A stretch of DNA of 64,000 bases from Armatimonadota bacterium (GTDB lineage: Bacteria; Armatimonadota; Fimbriimonadia; Fimbriimonadales; Fimbriimonadaceae): positions 1,736,001 through 1,800,000 of the forward strand of contig WGMG01000006.1 in NCBI GenBank assembly GCA_016125185.1, written 5' to 3'. This document shows, piece by piece, positions 33,104-41,837 of this stretch. The translations under genes were made by a program, and so were the position numbers. Position 1 is the stretch's first letter. The number at the start of each line of letters is the position of its first letter. The notes beneath the pieces were generated by a model that saw nothing but the letters and a program-made list of their open reading frames with translations, was not told the origin of the DNA and searched no databases.

Positions 33104-33724
33104 CTAGTGGTCTCCGTGCCCTCGGTGGTTGCCATGGTCATGATGGTCGTCCCGATCATGGCCGTTGTCGTGTCGACGGTCGTCTCGGCGACGATCGTCA
33201 TCGCGTCGTCGGTCTTCGTCCCGACGTCGGTCCTCGTCCCTGCGGCGCTGCTCGTCGCGCCAGCGAGCCTCTTCCCGTCGTCGTTCATCCTCGCGTCGAC
33301 GTTCGTCTTCGCGCCTGCGCTCGTCTTCACGGCGCTGAGCATCTCGGCGATCGTAGTCCACGTTCACGAACTGGTAGTACTTCTGCCCACCTCTCCAAAC
33401 GGTTCGCTTCTCATAGCGGCATCCGTCTCGGTAGAAGTAGTCTCGGTCGAAGTACTCGGCTCGGGCCCGAGCAATCCGGTCGATGCTCTTTTGGTCCTCG
33501 TTGTATCGGTAAGCCGAGTACAGCGCGCCGGTAGCTCCGACGAAGGTCAAAGTGTCGTCGTGATTCAGGTACCCGAGCACCGCCGCCAAGCCGCTGATCG
33601 TCGCGATGTTCTTCCACTCGTTTGCGGTTTGTTCTCGTCGCCGGATCTGAGCGTTGGCCGCTGCCGGGACCACCATTGAGATCGCCAGAGCGGTGAGAGT
33701 GCCGAATTTTGTGATGTTGTTCAT
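33104..33724 (-). CDS. Secreted protein with R/D/E-repeat tail
   Basis: 206 aa, AGGAGAG Shine-Dalgarno. Signal peptide MNNITKFGTLTALAISMVVPAAANAQ. Residues about 33-125 match the paralog downstream (EWKNIATISGLAAVLGYLNHDDTLTFVGATGALYSAYRYNEDQKS; AEYFDRDYFYRDGCRY; GGQKYYQFVN). The last 75 residues are a polyampholyte of RREDE/RRRDED repeats ending in H, D, G and N, probably disordered and able to bind metals or polyanions. Expansion by slippage of a CGTCGxGACGA-type DNA repeat is likely. 75 bp separate it from the paralog. Confidence 0.75.
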   Translation of the reverse strand: MNNITKFGTLTALAISMVVPAAANAQIRRREQTANEWKNIATISGLAAVLGYLNHDDTLTFVGATGALYSAYRYNEDQKSIDRIARARAEYFDRDYFYRDGCRYEKRTVWRGGQKYYQFVNVDYDRRDAQRREDERRREDERRREDERRREEARWRDEQRRRDEDRRRDEDRRRDDDRRRDDRRHDNGHDRDDHHDHGNHRGHGDH

Positions 33725-33805
33725 CTTTCTCTCCTATGCTCTTCAAAACGGCCAGCCCCATGCCAGGATTTACAAAGCTATGACTTCCGGCCCAATTTCA
33801 GGTTG

Positions 33806-33811
33806 TAAACT
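33806..33811 (+). promoter_or_regulatory. -10 hexamer, probable leaderless aroC promoter
   Basis: TAAACT lies 8 bp before the aroC ATG (33820), with no Shine-Dalgarno sequence. Confidence 0.45.
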
Positions 33812-33819
33812 TACACGCA

Positions 33820-34926
33820 ATGTCTAGCTCGTTCGGCCAAATTTTCCGAATCACGACGTGGGGCGAGTCCCACGGCGGTGGTGTGGGAGTCGTGGTCGAC
33901 GGATGCCCCCCGCGCCTACCCATCACGATCGAGGAAATCCAGCACGAACTCGACCGTCGCCGACCGGGCCAAAGCAAGATCGTCACCCAGCGAAAAGAGT
34001 CCGACACCGTCAAAATTCTCAGCGGAATCAACGAAAACGGCCTCACCCTCGGAACCCCGATTTCTCTCCTCGTGTTCAACGAGGACCAGCGCAGTAACGA
34101 CTATGACGAAATGCAGACGAAGTACCGCCCGAGCCACGCGGACTACGCCTACGACCAAAAATACGGCATCCGAGCCTGGCAAGGCGGAGGACGATCTTCC
34201 GCTCGCGAAACCGTCGGTCGCGTCGCCGCCGGTGCCATCGCCAAAAAACTCCTCGCCGCGTTCGGTGTCGAGATCGTCGCCTTCGTCAAAAAAGTCCACA
34301 CCATCCAAACCGACATCGACCCGCTCACGGTCACGATGGAAGACGTAGAATCGAATATCGTTCGGTGTCCAGACAAAACCGTCGCCGAGGCGATGATCGA
34401 ACACATCGAAGCCATCCGGAAAGAGGGCAACTCTGTCGGCGGTATCGTCACCTGCGTCGCCAAAAACGTCCCCGCCGGTTGGGGCGAACCCGTATTCGAC
34501 AAGCTTGAAGCCGACCTCGGCAAAGCCATCCTCTCTCTTCCCGCTTGCAAAGGCATCGAGTTTGGCGGCGGCTTTGGCCTTACCGATCACACCGGCCTCG
34601 AAGTCAACGACGAGTTCTATTCGGTTGACGAACAAAAGTCGAAAAAGTCGGTCTACACCAAGACCAATAATTCCGGTGGTATCCAAGGCGGCATCTCCAA
34701 CGGAATGCCCATCATTTTCCACGCCGCATTTAAGCCGACCGCCACCGTCCTAAGGCCCCAAGACACCGTCGATACCGACCACGAAGAGACCATTCTCACC
34801 GGTCGCGGACGCCACGATCCTTGCGTCCTTCCCCGCGCGGTACCCATCGTCGAGGCCATGGCCGCCGTCACTCTTGCTGATCATTGCTTGCGTCAAGCCG
34901 CGACACAAAGCTTAACGAAGGGATAA
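33820..34926 (+). CDS. aroC: Chorismate synthase
   Basis: 368 aa. Signature [21 protein letters not shown] near the start, [44 protein letters not shown] (FMN/EPSP site) and [20 protein letters not shown]. It catalyses the last shikimate step, EPSP to chorismate, using reduced FMN; this feeds the trpDCF products elsewhere in the window. pstB follows after 5 bp. Confidence 0.97.
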   Translation: MSSSFGQIFRITTWGESHGGGVGVVVDGCPPRLPITIEEIQHELDRRRPGQSKIVTQRKESDTVKILSGINENGLTLGTPISLLVFNEDQRSNDYDEMQTKYRPSHADYAYDQKYGIRAWQGGGRSSARETVGRVAAGAIAKKLLAAFGVEIVAFVKKVHTIQTDIDPLTVTMEDVESNIVRCPDKTVAEAMIEHIEAIRKEGNSVGGIVTCVAKNVPAGWGEPVFDKLEADLGKAILSLPACKGIEFGGGFGLTDHTGLEVNDEFYSVDEQKSKKSVYTKTNNSGGIQGGISNGMPIIFHAAFKPTATVLRPQDTVDTDHEETILTGRGRHDPCVLPRAVPIVEAMAAVTLADHCLRQAATQSLTKG

Positions 34927-34931
34927 CATAT

Positions 34932-35768
34932 ATGGGCCAAGATGCTTACGTGACATCCTCGGCGACATTAACTGCCAACAAGCCCATGAGTGACATTGCC
35001 GAAGAGATCGTCGACAACCCAAAAATCGTCGCCGAGAATATCAACTTCAAATATGGGTCGTTCCAGGCGCTGAAGTCCGTCAGTATCCGAATTCCCGAAA
35101 AGAAGGTCACCGCTTTCATCGGCCCCTCCGGTTGCGGAAAGTCCACCTTCCTTCGATGCCTCAACCGCATGAATGACCTCATCGATGGCACCAGCCTGGA
35201 GGGCACTATCACTATCGACGGCATCGACATTTACGGCAAAGACGTCGACCCCGTCGCCCTTCGAAAAGACATCGGTATGGTCTTCCAAAAGCCCAATCCG
35301 TTCCCGATGTCCATCTACGACAACATCACCTACGGTCCCAAACTCCACGGCGTCAAAAGCAAATCCACCCTCGATGGTATCGTCGAAAAAACCCTCCGTC
35401 AGGCGGCCTTATTCGACGAGGTGAAGGAGAAGCTCAACAAGTCGGCAATGGAACTCTCCGGCGGTCAGCAGCAGCGACTCTGCATAGCCAGAACCCTCGC
35501 CGTTGACCCCAAAATCATCCTGATGGACGAGCCATGCTCGGCGCTCGACCCCATCGCCACCTCTCGCATCGAAGATCTCATCTTCGAACTCAAGCGGGAA
35601 TACACCATTGTCATCGTCACCCACAACATGCAGCAGGCCCAGCGCGCCAGCGACCGCACCGCATTCTTCATGCTCGGTCAGCTCATCGAGGAAAACTCGA
35701 CCTCGAACATGTTCCTATATCCCAAGAAAACGGAAACTCAAGGCTACATTTCGGGCCGTTTCGGATAA
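34932..35768 (+). CDS. pstB: Phosphate ABC transporter ATP-binding protein
   Basis: 278 aa from the ATG at 34932. Walker [11 protein letters not shown]-loop [16 protein letters not shown] (diagnostic for PstB), signature LSGGQQQR, Walker [14 protein letters not shown], and the typical C-terminus [14 protein letters not shown]. An N-terminal extension of about 30 residues is present. It is isolated here: pstS, pstC, pstA and phoU are absent and aroC is directly upstream. Its 3' end overlaps the convergent TraB-like gene by 54 bp. Confidence 0.95.
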   Translation: MGQDAYVTSSATLTANKPMSDIAEEIVDNPKIVAENINFKYGSFQALKSVSIRIPEKKVTAFIGPSGCGKSTFLRCLNRMNDLIDGTSLEGTITIDGIDIYGKDVDPVALRKDIGMVFQKPNPFPMSIYDNITYGPKLHGVKSKSTLDGIVEKTLRQAALFDEVKEKLNKSAMELSGGQQQRLCIARTLAVDPKIILMDEPCSALDPIATSRIEDLIFELKREYTIVIVTHNMQQAQRASDRTAFFMLGQLIEENSTSNMFLYPKKTETQGYISGRFG

Positions 35769-36668
35769 GAACAAACCACCGCCGCCCGATTTCGGCTTCT
35801 TCTGCTTGTCCAACATGTCTAGCAGCATCTGGCCGTTCGAATCCACCTTCTTCGGGTCCGCTTCCGCGGCTATAAACCATTCCTGCTTGCCCGGCTTATA
35901 TCCGTACGTCTTCTCGAGGTCCGCCTCCATGCTCGGCAGGTGCTTGGCCCCATAGAACACCGCGATGGACTTCGGTGGCTTATCTGATGCGATCGATTTC
36001 GCCAGCGAGTCCAGCACCACCTGGTTCCGAGCCTTGATCACGATCTTGTCCGTCGTATCGTCCAGCCCAACCTCGCCCGATGCCACGCTCTTCACAATCA
36101 TCAGCTTGATCGCCTCCTTCGTCCCTGGCGTCGCCGTGTCCATCATCGTCGCAAACATCTTCGACTGTGGCGACTTCGGATCGAGGAGTTGCTTGATCTG
36201 GCCGTATGTTCCGCCCTTATCGCCGTTCCCTGCTTCCTTGCTCACCTTGTCCATCTCTTCCCAAGTCAGGTCGCAATTCACCCAGTTAGCGTGGTCATAG
36301 TTCACCGCGTTAAGCTGAAACTCCAGCCCAAGGGCGTCGCTCAAAACCTTATAGATCGGCCGGTCCGTGGTCTCGCCCTCGACCTTCTTCGGCGGCTCGG
36401 CCTTCTTCTTCTGCTCGTCGGACTTCACCCCTTCGTACAGCACCACCTCCTCTTGGTCCAAAATGCCCTGGAGCGAAGAATAATACGCCTTCGACCCGAT
36501 GTGAACGGCCCCCACCAGCCAGATGTCCGGCTTGCCCTCCCGCACCAACTGTTGGCACAAGGTCTTCATTTGCACGACGCCGTCCGCCGTCGTCACCGAC
36601 TGCGTATAGAGGGGAGTCGTTGCCTGGGTCTGGCCAAATAAGAAGAGTGCTAGGATGGGCTGGATCAT
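35715..36668 (-). CDS. TraB/GumN-like secreted protein
   Basis: 317 aa from the ATG at 36668, which gives a signal peptide ([16 protein letters not shown]); starts at 36692 and 36716 are possible. The TraB/GumN (Tiki-like) core is suggested by [21 protein letters not shown] at the start, LYEGVKSDE and the late [20 protein letters not shown], giving the paired GxxH motifs of this metal-binding family. The C-terminal tail is rich in K and G. Family members are proposed metalloproteases, but activity is not established in bacteria. Tail-to-tail overlap of 54 bp with pstB. Confidence 0.75.
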   Translation of the reverse strand: MIQPILALFLFGQTQATTPLYTQSVTTADGVVQMKTLCQQLVREGKPDIWLVGAVHIGSKAYYSSLQGILDQEEVVLYEGVKSDEQKKKAEPPKKVEGETTDRPIYKVLSDALGLEFQLNAVNYDHANWVNCDLTWEEMDKVSKEAGNGDKGGTYGQIKQLLDPKSPQSKMFATMMDTATPGTKEAIKLMIVKSVASGEVGLDDTTDKIVIKARNQVVLDSLAKSIASDKPPKSIAVFYGAKHLPSMEADLEKTYGYKPGKQEWFIAAEADPKKVDSNGQMLLDMLDKQKKPKSGGGGLFLSETARNVALSFRFLGI

Positions 36669-36717
36669 TCGCGATGGTGCCTCAAGTGGCATTGTAGCCG
36701 CAAACAAGCGTCCCAAA

Positions 36718-36757
36718 ACAAAAAAAGTGGATGCCCCTGAAACCAGAGAGCATCCAA
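36718..36757 (-). terminator. Intrinsic terminator of the chemoreceptor gene
   Basis: On the minus strand GGATGC...GCATCC (36755-36750 with 36734-36729) followed by AC and seven T. Confidence 0.75.
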
Positions 36758-36781
36758 ATAGGCATTTACTTTTGGGGGACT

Positions 36782-38434
36782 TTAAGCTGCTTTTCTGAGG
36801 TGGCCGGTGGCGCTTTCCGTACGGTTGCCACGCTCGATCGATCGATTCGTTTCTTCTGCCACTCGATTGAGGTTCTCGATTCCGCTGGTCAGTCGCAACA
36901 GGCCGCCGACGAGCTTATTCACCATCTCTTCGGCTTCCGATGACGAAGCTGCCATCTCCTCGGTCGCCGCCGCATTCTCTTCCGCGGTCGCCGCGATCTG
37001 CTCCACCGAGAACGAGGCCGAGTCGATGTGGTCGAACACACTGGAAAGCTTTCCTTGGATAGTCGCCGTCGCTTCGTTCACCAACCCCATCGATTCCGTC
37101 ACCGCTGAGTTCAGGGAGGTCGCCTTGTTGGCCGATCCGGCGATGCCTTCAAGCGAGGAGGTCGCACGGCTTGTGATATCGAGAACTTCGTCGACGTCGC
37201 CCAACGTATCTTCCATCGCGAGCGAAACCGAATGACTGCCGTCCTGAATCACTTTGATCAGATCGGTGATCTCAAGAGCCGCCGCCGCGCTCTTCTCCGC
37301 GAGTTTGCGCACTTCATCGGCCACTACCGCAAAACCTTTGCCCTGCTCTCCCGCCCGCGCCGCCTCGATGGCGGCGTTGAGGGCGAGGAGATTGGTTTGG
37401 TTTGCGATCTCGGTGATAGTATTCGTAATATTGTTGATGGACTGCGAATGGCTGCGCATCTCCGTAATCTGCGAGGCCGTCTTCTCGACCGTCTTGCGAA
37501 GCTTCTCGATAGCATCCATGCGGTTGCTCAGCTCATGCCAGATTTCTGACTCTTTGCCGATCACGGCAACTTCCTGCTGAATGCTGGAAACGGCATCCGA
37601 AGCGCTGCCGATCGCGTTTCGCTGCTCGGTCGCGCTCGCCAGAACATCGTTAGCGCTGTTGGAAATGTTTGTCATCGCCGTCGAAATCTGACCGGCGCTT
37701 TGTGCTTGAAGCGTAATCGCCTCTGCAACCTGGTTGGTCGCAAGCTGAACTTCGGTGGCAACCCGTCCGGTCGTATCCGCGCTTTGATTAAGCACTTGGC
37801 TCTCACCGTTGAGCTCGGCGGCGATCTTTATCACCTCACCCGTCACCGCCTGAAGTTTGGCGATGAACACAAATTCGACGTAGCTTTCGATGATAAGTTC
37901 TTGATCCAAGTTGAAAACTTTCTGAATCGCTCGAACCGCCTTCAAAGCCTTCTTTCGCCCGATCTCGTCGGATTCAGCCATAAGTGTGTAAATCGCATCG
38001 ATATAAGCGCTATAGCCGGCAAAAAAGAATAAAGGCGTGATGCCGATTTCAGCGTGGATTTTGCCAACTCGAAGTCGACCTTCGAAGTAGTCGCGGCCAA
38101 TATCGCCGCTGAACACCGCTAAGAGATAGCCCGGGTTCGTCCGCTTAAGTCGCTCGATCGATGAACCACTTTGATCGATAATCCCGACTGCCTCGGGAAA
38201 CTGCCGCAAATGTTCATAAAAGGCATCAACGATTGCAGGCATATTTGCCTCGACGAAAGGCTTCATAGCCTTCAAGGCTTTGAGGTCCTCGTCGGCAATC
38301 CGATACAGCCGTAGGCGCCGCTCAATTTCCCCGAAATCGATTCCAAAATGTTGGACAAGCACGGGGTTTATATTTGGTTTTATCAAAGCCCTTATCAGTC
38401 TTGAAACGACCCCTGGGGTCGAAAATGAGGACAC
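36782..38434 (-). CDS. Globin-coupled methyl-accepting chemotaxis protein (HemAT-like)
   Basis: 550 aa, no transmembrane helix, so cytoplasmic. Residues about 25-190 are a protoglobin-type sensor; the proximal heme ligand is probably H127 in [17 protein letters not shown], and Y44 may be a distal contact. A coiled-coil signalling domain follows, with the MCP tip [21 protein letters not shown] and [15 protein letters not shown]. HemAT-type receptors report O2 to CheA. The GTG at 38434 has no Shine-Dalgarno sequence and a 15-bp palindrome (38407-38421) lies within the first codons, so the start is uncertain. Ends in a clear terminator; no che genes are near. Confidence 0.9.
   Translation of the reverse strand: MSSFSTPGVVSRLIRALIKPNINPVLVQHFGIDFGEIERRLRLYRIADEDLKALKAMKPFVEANMPAIVDAFYEHLRQFPEAVGIIDQSGSSIERLKRTNPGYLLAVFSGDIGRDYFEGRLRVGKIHAEIGITPLFFFAGYSAYIDAIYTLMAESDEIGRKKALKAVRAIQKVFNLDQELIIESYVEFVFIAKLQAVTGEVIKIAAELNGESQVLNQSADTTGRVATEVQLATNQVAEAITLQAQSAGQISTAMTNISNSANDVLASATEQRNAIGSASDAVSSIQQEVAVIGKESEIWHELSNRMDAIEKLRKTVEKTASQITEMRSHSQSINNITNTITEIANQTNLLALNAAIEAARAGEQGKGFAVVADEVRKLAEKSAAAALEITDLIKVIQDGSHSVSLAMEDTLGDVDEVLDITSRATSSLEGIAGSANKATSLNSAVTESMGLVNEATATIQGKLSSVFDHIDSASFSVEQIAATAEENAAATEEMAASSSEAEEMVNKLVGGLLRLTSGIENLNRVAEETNRSIERGNRTESATGHLRKAA
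38407..38421. promoter_or_regulatory. 15-bp palindrome at the chemoreceptor 5' end
   Basis: CGACCCC-T-GGGGTCG, perfect 7-bp arms, inside codons 5-9 of the chemoreceptor as called and 54 bp before the divergent kinase gene. It may be an operator if the chemoreceptor start is really downstream. Confidence 0.4.
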
Positions 38435-38474
38435 AAATGAAAATGCTCTAGAAGGGGTCTAAAGAATGTAAACT

Positions 38475-39776
38475 ATGGCCTTGATTGACGTTAATGGTAG
38501 GTTGATTCGTGCAGTTCAGCTGGCGACCCACACCCTTGCAGGCCACGGAGAATTTGATAGTCTGCTCAAGCGGGTGCTTCGGATTTCGGTAAACGCCGTC
38601 GGGGCCGAGGGAGGGACGATTTACCTTCATGATCCTGCCACCAAACGGCTCATTTTCCAGCACGTGGAACCACCGGACGTCGAGCCAAGGCTACCGATGC
38701 GCGACATCGCCGACGACTTCGGTATGGCCGGCGAAGCCTTCCAGAAGAAGCGCACCGTCCTCCGGGAAATGCCATCGCGTGCCACATCCGATCTGAATCC
38801 GTTCGAGATCGCAACCGGCATCGTGGTCCGAAACATGGTCGCCACCCCGCTCATGATGGAGCAGGAAGACCCCATCGGCGTTGTCCAACTCCTCAACAAG
38901 TCCGAGGGGCCCTTCAACGAAACGGACGGCGCGGTGTTGGACACCATCGCCTCCGTCGCCACCATGGCCTACCTCAACTACCGGCTCAGCGAAGAATCGG
39001 CCCGCGCATCCACCCTACTCGGAATGGGCAAGGTCAGTCACGATATCGGCAACCTCGCCGCTAGCCTTTACGCCAGCCTTTCCTTCTCCGAAATGGCAAT
39101 CTGCGGCCTCAAGGACAGCCTCACCGACCACAACCTGCCGATGAATGCGCAGGAGAACCTCGAAGCCCTCGACCCCATGGTCGAAGACCTCAAAAAATCG
39201 GTTGATCGCATTGTCGGCTACTCGCGCCTCATCTCTGACATGTCCGCCGGTCGCGGCCTCCGTCCAAATTTCACGCTTGGCTCCATGGCCGACACCATCC
39301 AGCGCGGCGCCGCGTACCTGGAGACCGAAAGCCGATCCAAGCACGTCGATCTCGTCTACGAAATCGACCTCAACGCCCCCGAAACCTATTTTGACGACCT
39401 GTTCGTCTTCCGCATCGTCCAAAACCTCGTCGGCAACTCGGTCAAGGCCGTCTACGAAATCATCCCCGACGAAAAGATTGACGGCGCGGACGAAGACGAC
39501 ACCTTCGGATCTGTCACCGTGCGCTACCAGTTCCGCGACGGTGAACACGTTTTCGAAGTCAGCGACACCGGACCGGGCATGACCCGCGAGGTCGCCAACC
39601 GAATCCTGTCCGGCAACGCCCGAAGCCAATGGTCAAAGGCAGGCGGCAGCGGTTGGGGCACCAAAATCGTCCTAGAACTCGCCGTTAGCCACGGTGGCGT
39701 AGTTGAAATCGACTCCGTCGTTGGTCAAGGCTCCACCTTCCGCGTCCGCTTCCCGCATCGAGAAATGGACTCCTAA
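38475..39776 (+). CDS. GAF-domain sensor histidine kinase
   Basis: 433 aa, soluble. GAF domain about 20-170 (VNAVGAEGGTIYLHDP, MVATPLMMEQEDPIGVVQLLNKSEGPF). The phosphoacceptor is probably H189 in GKVSHDIGNLAASL, an H-D-I-x-N box typical of HPK families close to phytochrome- and nitrogen-type kinases. HATPase_c follows: N-box FRIVQNLVGNSVKAVYE, G1 DTGPGM, G2 GSGWGTKI. No receiver or response regulator is adjacent. It is divergent from the globin-coupled chemoreceptor, which may mean shared oxygen or redox signalling, but that is inference. Confidence 0.88.
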   Translation: MALIDVNGRLIRAVQLATHTLAGHGEFDSLLKRVLRISVNAVGAEGGTIYLHDPATKRLIFQHVEPPDVEPRLPMRDIADDFGMAGEAFQKKRTVLREMPSRATSDLNPFEIATGIVVRNMVATPLMMEQEDPIGVVQLLNKSEGPFNETDGAVLDTIASVATMAYLNYRLSEESARASTLLGMGKVSHDIGNLAASLYASLSFSEMAICGLKDSLTDHNLPMNAQENLEALDPMVEDLKKSVDRIVGYSRLISDMSAGRGLRPNFTLGSMADTIQRGAAYLETESRSKHVDLVYEIDLNAPETYFDDLFVFRIVQNLVGNSVKAVYEIIPDEKIDGADEDDTFGSVTVRYQFRDGEHVFEVSDTGPGMTREVANRILSGNARSQWSKAGGSGWGTKIVLELAVSHGGVVEIDSVVGQGSTFRVRFPHREMDS

Positions 39777-39952
39777 GCAAGCTTTCGCCCGCTGAACTAT
39801 AATAATCGAGGAACATTCGTCATGGAGGACGTGTTGAATCTGCCGATACAAAAGATGCCGAAGCAAGGAATGCAAAGAGGTCATTCGACCGTTTCTCGCC
39901 CAGGCGAACTTCAACGAGGAAACAAGAAGATGGTCAAGCGGGGAATTTGGGG

Positions 39953-40777
39953 ATGAGCGAGAACACGTCTTACGATCCGACCGCACCAGAGGGCGAGTCT
40001 TCACCGGGTGGACAATATCTAACCAAAAAGGACGCCAAGTGGATCATCCTCGCCGCCGTTGGCTTCTTCGTGGTCATGATTCCCATCTACCTCACGATGC
40101 GCGAGAAAGCCTATCGGGCCACCTGTGTGCGCAACATGAACGGAATCATGGAAGCCATGATCCTCTACTCCACCGAGCACGACGACCGTTTCCCGCCGCT
40201 TTATAACACCAACGACAAGGGCGAGCCCGACGCCGATAGCAGTGGCTACGCTTACACATGGGTCAGCGACGTTTGGCCTTTGCGTGCACCCCGAATCAAT
40301 TTCGTCTGCCCCACCGCCACGCCCGAAGAGCTGGCCTATTCGGCCAATCCCACCGGTGGCGATCCTATCCCGTCTTCCTACGGTTTCTACGCACCCTACG
40401 CGTCCTACTCGACTCAACTGGTCGATCACCCGGAAACCGTAGTCATCCTCGCCGAAACCAGCAACGCTGGCACCCGCGACACCTACGATCCTCTGCCGTT
40501 TAAGACCAGCAAGTACGACGGCTTTGTCATCAATTGGGACACGGGCAATGATTGGCCCGACCAGCAGACCCGCTTCGTGACGCGCCTCGCCTTCCCTGGC
40601 TCAAAAGGTGGCAATCCCGGTAAAGCCGAAGCCCGTCATGGCCAATACATCAATGCCATCGCCGCCAGCCGCAGTAAAACCTTCCTCAGCCCCGACTCCA
40701 TGCTGACCGACTATAACCCCGCCAAATACACCCTCTCGGGCCACTGGCAGGAACCTGTCCAGCGAAAAGGCAACTGA
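39953..40777 (+). CDS. Pseudopilin-like protein with uncleaved anchor
   Basis: 274 aa from the ATG at 39953. A polar N-terminus of about 28 residues, with no prepilin peptidase motif, leads to one transmembrane helix (WIILAAVGFFVVMIPIYLTM). Right after it comes REKAYRATCVRNMNGIMEAMILYSTEHDDRFPP, the alpha1-C block of DUF1559-type pseudopilins (compare CxxNxxxIxxAxxxYxxDxDDxxP). The C-terminal part has the AEARHGQYINAIAA strand in place of the HxxG(x)NxxFxDG ending. So it looks like a pilin-fold protein anchored by a normal N-in helix rather than processed. Function unknown. Confidence 0.75.
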   Translation: MSENTSYDPTAPEGESSPGGQYLTKKDAKWIILAAVGFFVVMIPIYLTMREKAYRATCVRNMNGIMEAMILYSTEHDDRFPPLYNTNDKGEPDADSSGYAYTWVSDVWPLRAPRINFVCPTATPEELAYSANPTGGDPIPSSYGFYAPYASYSTQLVDHPETVVILAETSNAGTRDTYDPLPFKTSKYDGFVINWDTGNDWPDQQTRFVTRLAFPGSKGGNPGKAEARHGQYINAIAASRSKTFLSPDSMLTDYNPAKYTLSGHWQEPVQRKGN

Positions 40778-40832
40778 TTCGGGAGCAAAGGCATCATTCC
40801 TTTTCAAAGCACTCGAAGGAGGTCAGCCGACT

Positions 40833-40856
40833 GGAAGGTGGGCATCTTACCCACCA
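40833..40856. repeat. AAGGTGGGCATCTTACCCACC unit, copy 1
   Basis: GGTGGG/CCCACC hairpin core. The following CAGCGTCTCGCC resembles AGACGTCTCGCC after the second copy, so the repeat is longer than the hairpin. Confidence 0.65.
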
Positions 40857-40947
40857 ACAAAGGCAGGATCTGGGAGCACAGCGTCTCGCCTACCACACCT
40901 TGCTTGGCAAGGGAAACGACCGAGGCGAATGAGGTACAGCCCCATTT

Positions 40948-41023
40948 ACCCTCTCCCATTTCTTGCGGAGCAAAAATGGGAGAGGGTGGCTCCTGACCTT
41001 TGTCAGGAGCCGGGTGAGGGCTA
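40948..41023. repeat. Two-hairpin CTCTCC-type repeat, copy 4
   Basis: CCCTCTCCCATTT...AAATGGGAGAGGG then GGCTCCTGACC...GTCAGGAGCC and GGGTGAGGG. This is the clearest copy of the family in the window. Confidence 0.7.
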
Positions 41024-41072
41024 ACGGATGCGTCTAGATTCTCTCGAAGATTGAACTGGCTTAAACGATTCT

Positions 41073-41098
41073 GGGAAGGTGGGCATCTTGCCCACCAA
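41073..41098. repeat. AAGGTGGGCATCTTGCCCACC unit, copy 2
   Basis: Same core as 40833-40856, followed by a related GACGTCTCGCC tail. Confidence 0.65.
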
Positions 41099-41190
41099 TA
41101 AGCTTTTTGGCATAGACGTCTCGCCCGTGGATCAATCACCCATACGCCCTTGACTTCGCTCTCTTAACTCGGTCATAATAACTCTTGCGT

Positions 41191-41267
<77 letters not shown>

Positions 41268-41304
41268 ATTTTTCATACCGTACTCCGGTACCCAGTTTCT
41301 GGTT

Positions 41305-41337
41305 CTATTCCCAGATGATATTGAACTCTGGGAATAG
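41305..41337 (+). terminator. Hairpin after tRNA-fMet
   Basis: CTATTCCCAG (41305-41314) pairs with CTGGGAATAG (41328-41337). No long T run, so either a weak terminator or an end signal shared with convergent ssb. Confidence 0.45.
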
Positions 41338-41367
41338 TTCTAAAGCCCCCCTTTCTCGCTTCTTGCG

Positions 41368-41751
41368 TTAGCTGGCCTCTTCCGCAAACGGATCGTAGTC
41401 GTCGTCCTGCTTCTTCGGACCGACGTCCCGACGACGATCGAGCGCATACACGTTATCCGCCACGATCTCCATCGACTCCCGATTCTGCCCCGTCTGATCC
41501 TGCCATCGCCGAGTCTGGATACGCCCATCGCACGCCACCAAGCGCCCCTTCAACAGATAGTCGTGAACGTACTTTGCCGAGTGTCCCCATGTCGTGATGC
41601 GCAGAAAATCGGCGGTCGGCTCCCCCTCGCGAGGCTTGCCCTTCTTTTGGACAGCAATCGTGAACGTCGCCACACTCTTCCCCGTCGACGTCTCTCTCAA
41701 TTCAGGATCGGCCGTCAAACGGCCACTCAATACGACCCGATTCACACTCAT
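41368..41751 (-). CDS. ssb: Single-stranded DNA-binding protein
   Basis: 127 aa from the ATG at 41751 (MSVNRVVLSGRL; GAGG about 10 bp upstream). OB fold: NRVVLSGRLTADPELRET, VATFTIAVQKK, FLRITTWGHSAKYVHDYLLKGRLVACDGRIQTRRWQD, DNVYALD. It ends in an acidic tail DDDYDPFAEEAS, not the canonical DDDIPF, so the usual partner-binding peptide is only approximate. Possibly a second SSB paralog. It lies alone between tRNA-fMet and the amidase. Confidence 0.93.
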   Translation of the reverse strand: MSVNRVVLSGRLTADPELRETSTGKSVATFTIAVQKKGKPREGEPTADFLRITTWGHSAKYVHDYLLKGRLVACDGRIQTRRWQDQTGQNRESMEIVADNVYALDRRRDVGPKKQDDDYDPFAEEAS

Positions 41752-41837
41752 AGAAAAACTTTCCTCGGCTCCACAGCGGAACCGAGGAAAGTATAACACA
41801 CATGTAACAATTTGTTACAGTTTTTCTGTAGACAAAA

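Larger units (their letters stand above)
40778..41190. other. Repeat-rich region upstream of tRNA-fMet
   Basis: 413 bp with no gene. It holds two copies of an AAGGTGGGCATCTT(G/A)CCCACCA unit (40833-40856, 41073-41098) and, between them, a two-hairpin CTCTCC unit (about 40948-41023). Confidence 0.7.

Noticed and set aside
33916-34722. 268-codon minus-strand ORF opposite aroC
   Set aside because: Mirror frame of chorismate synthase.
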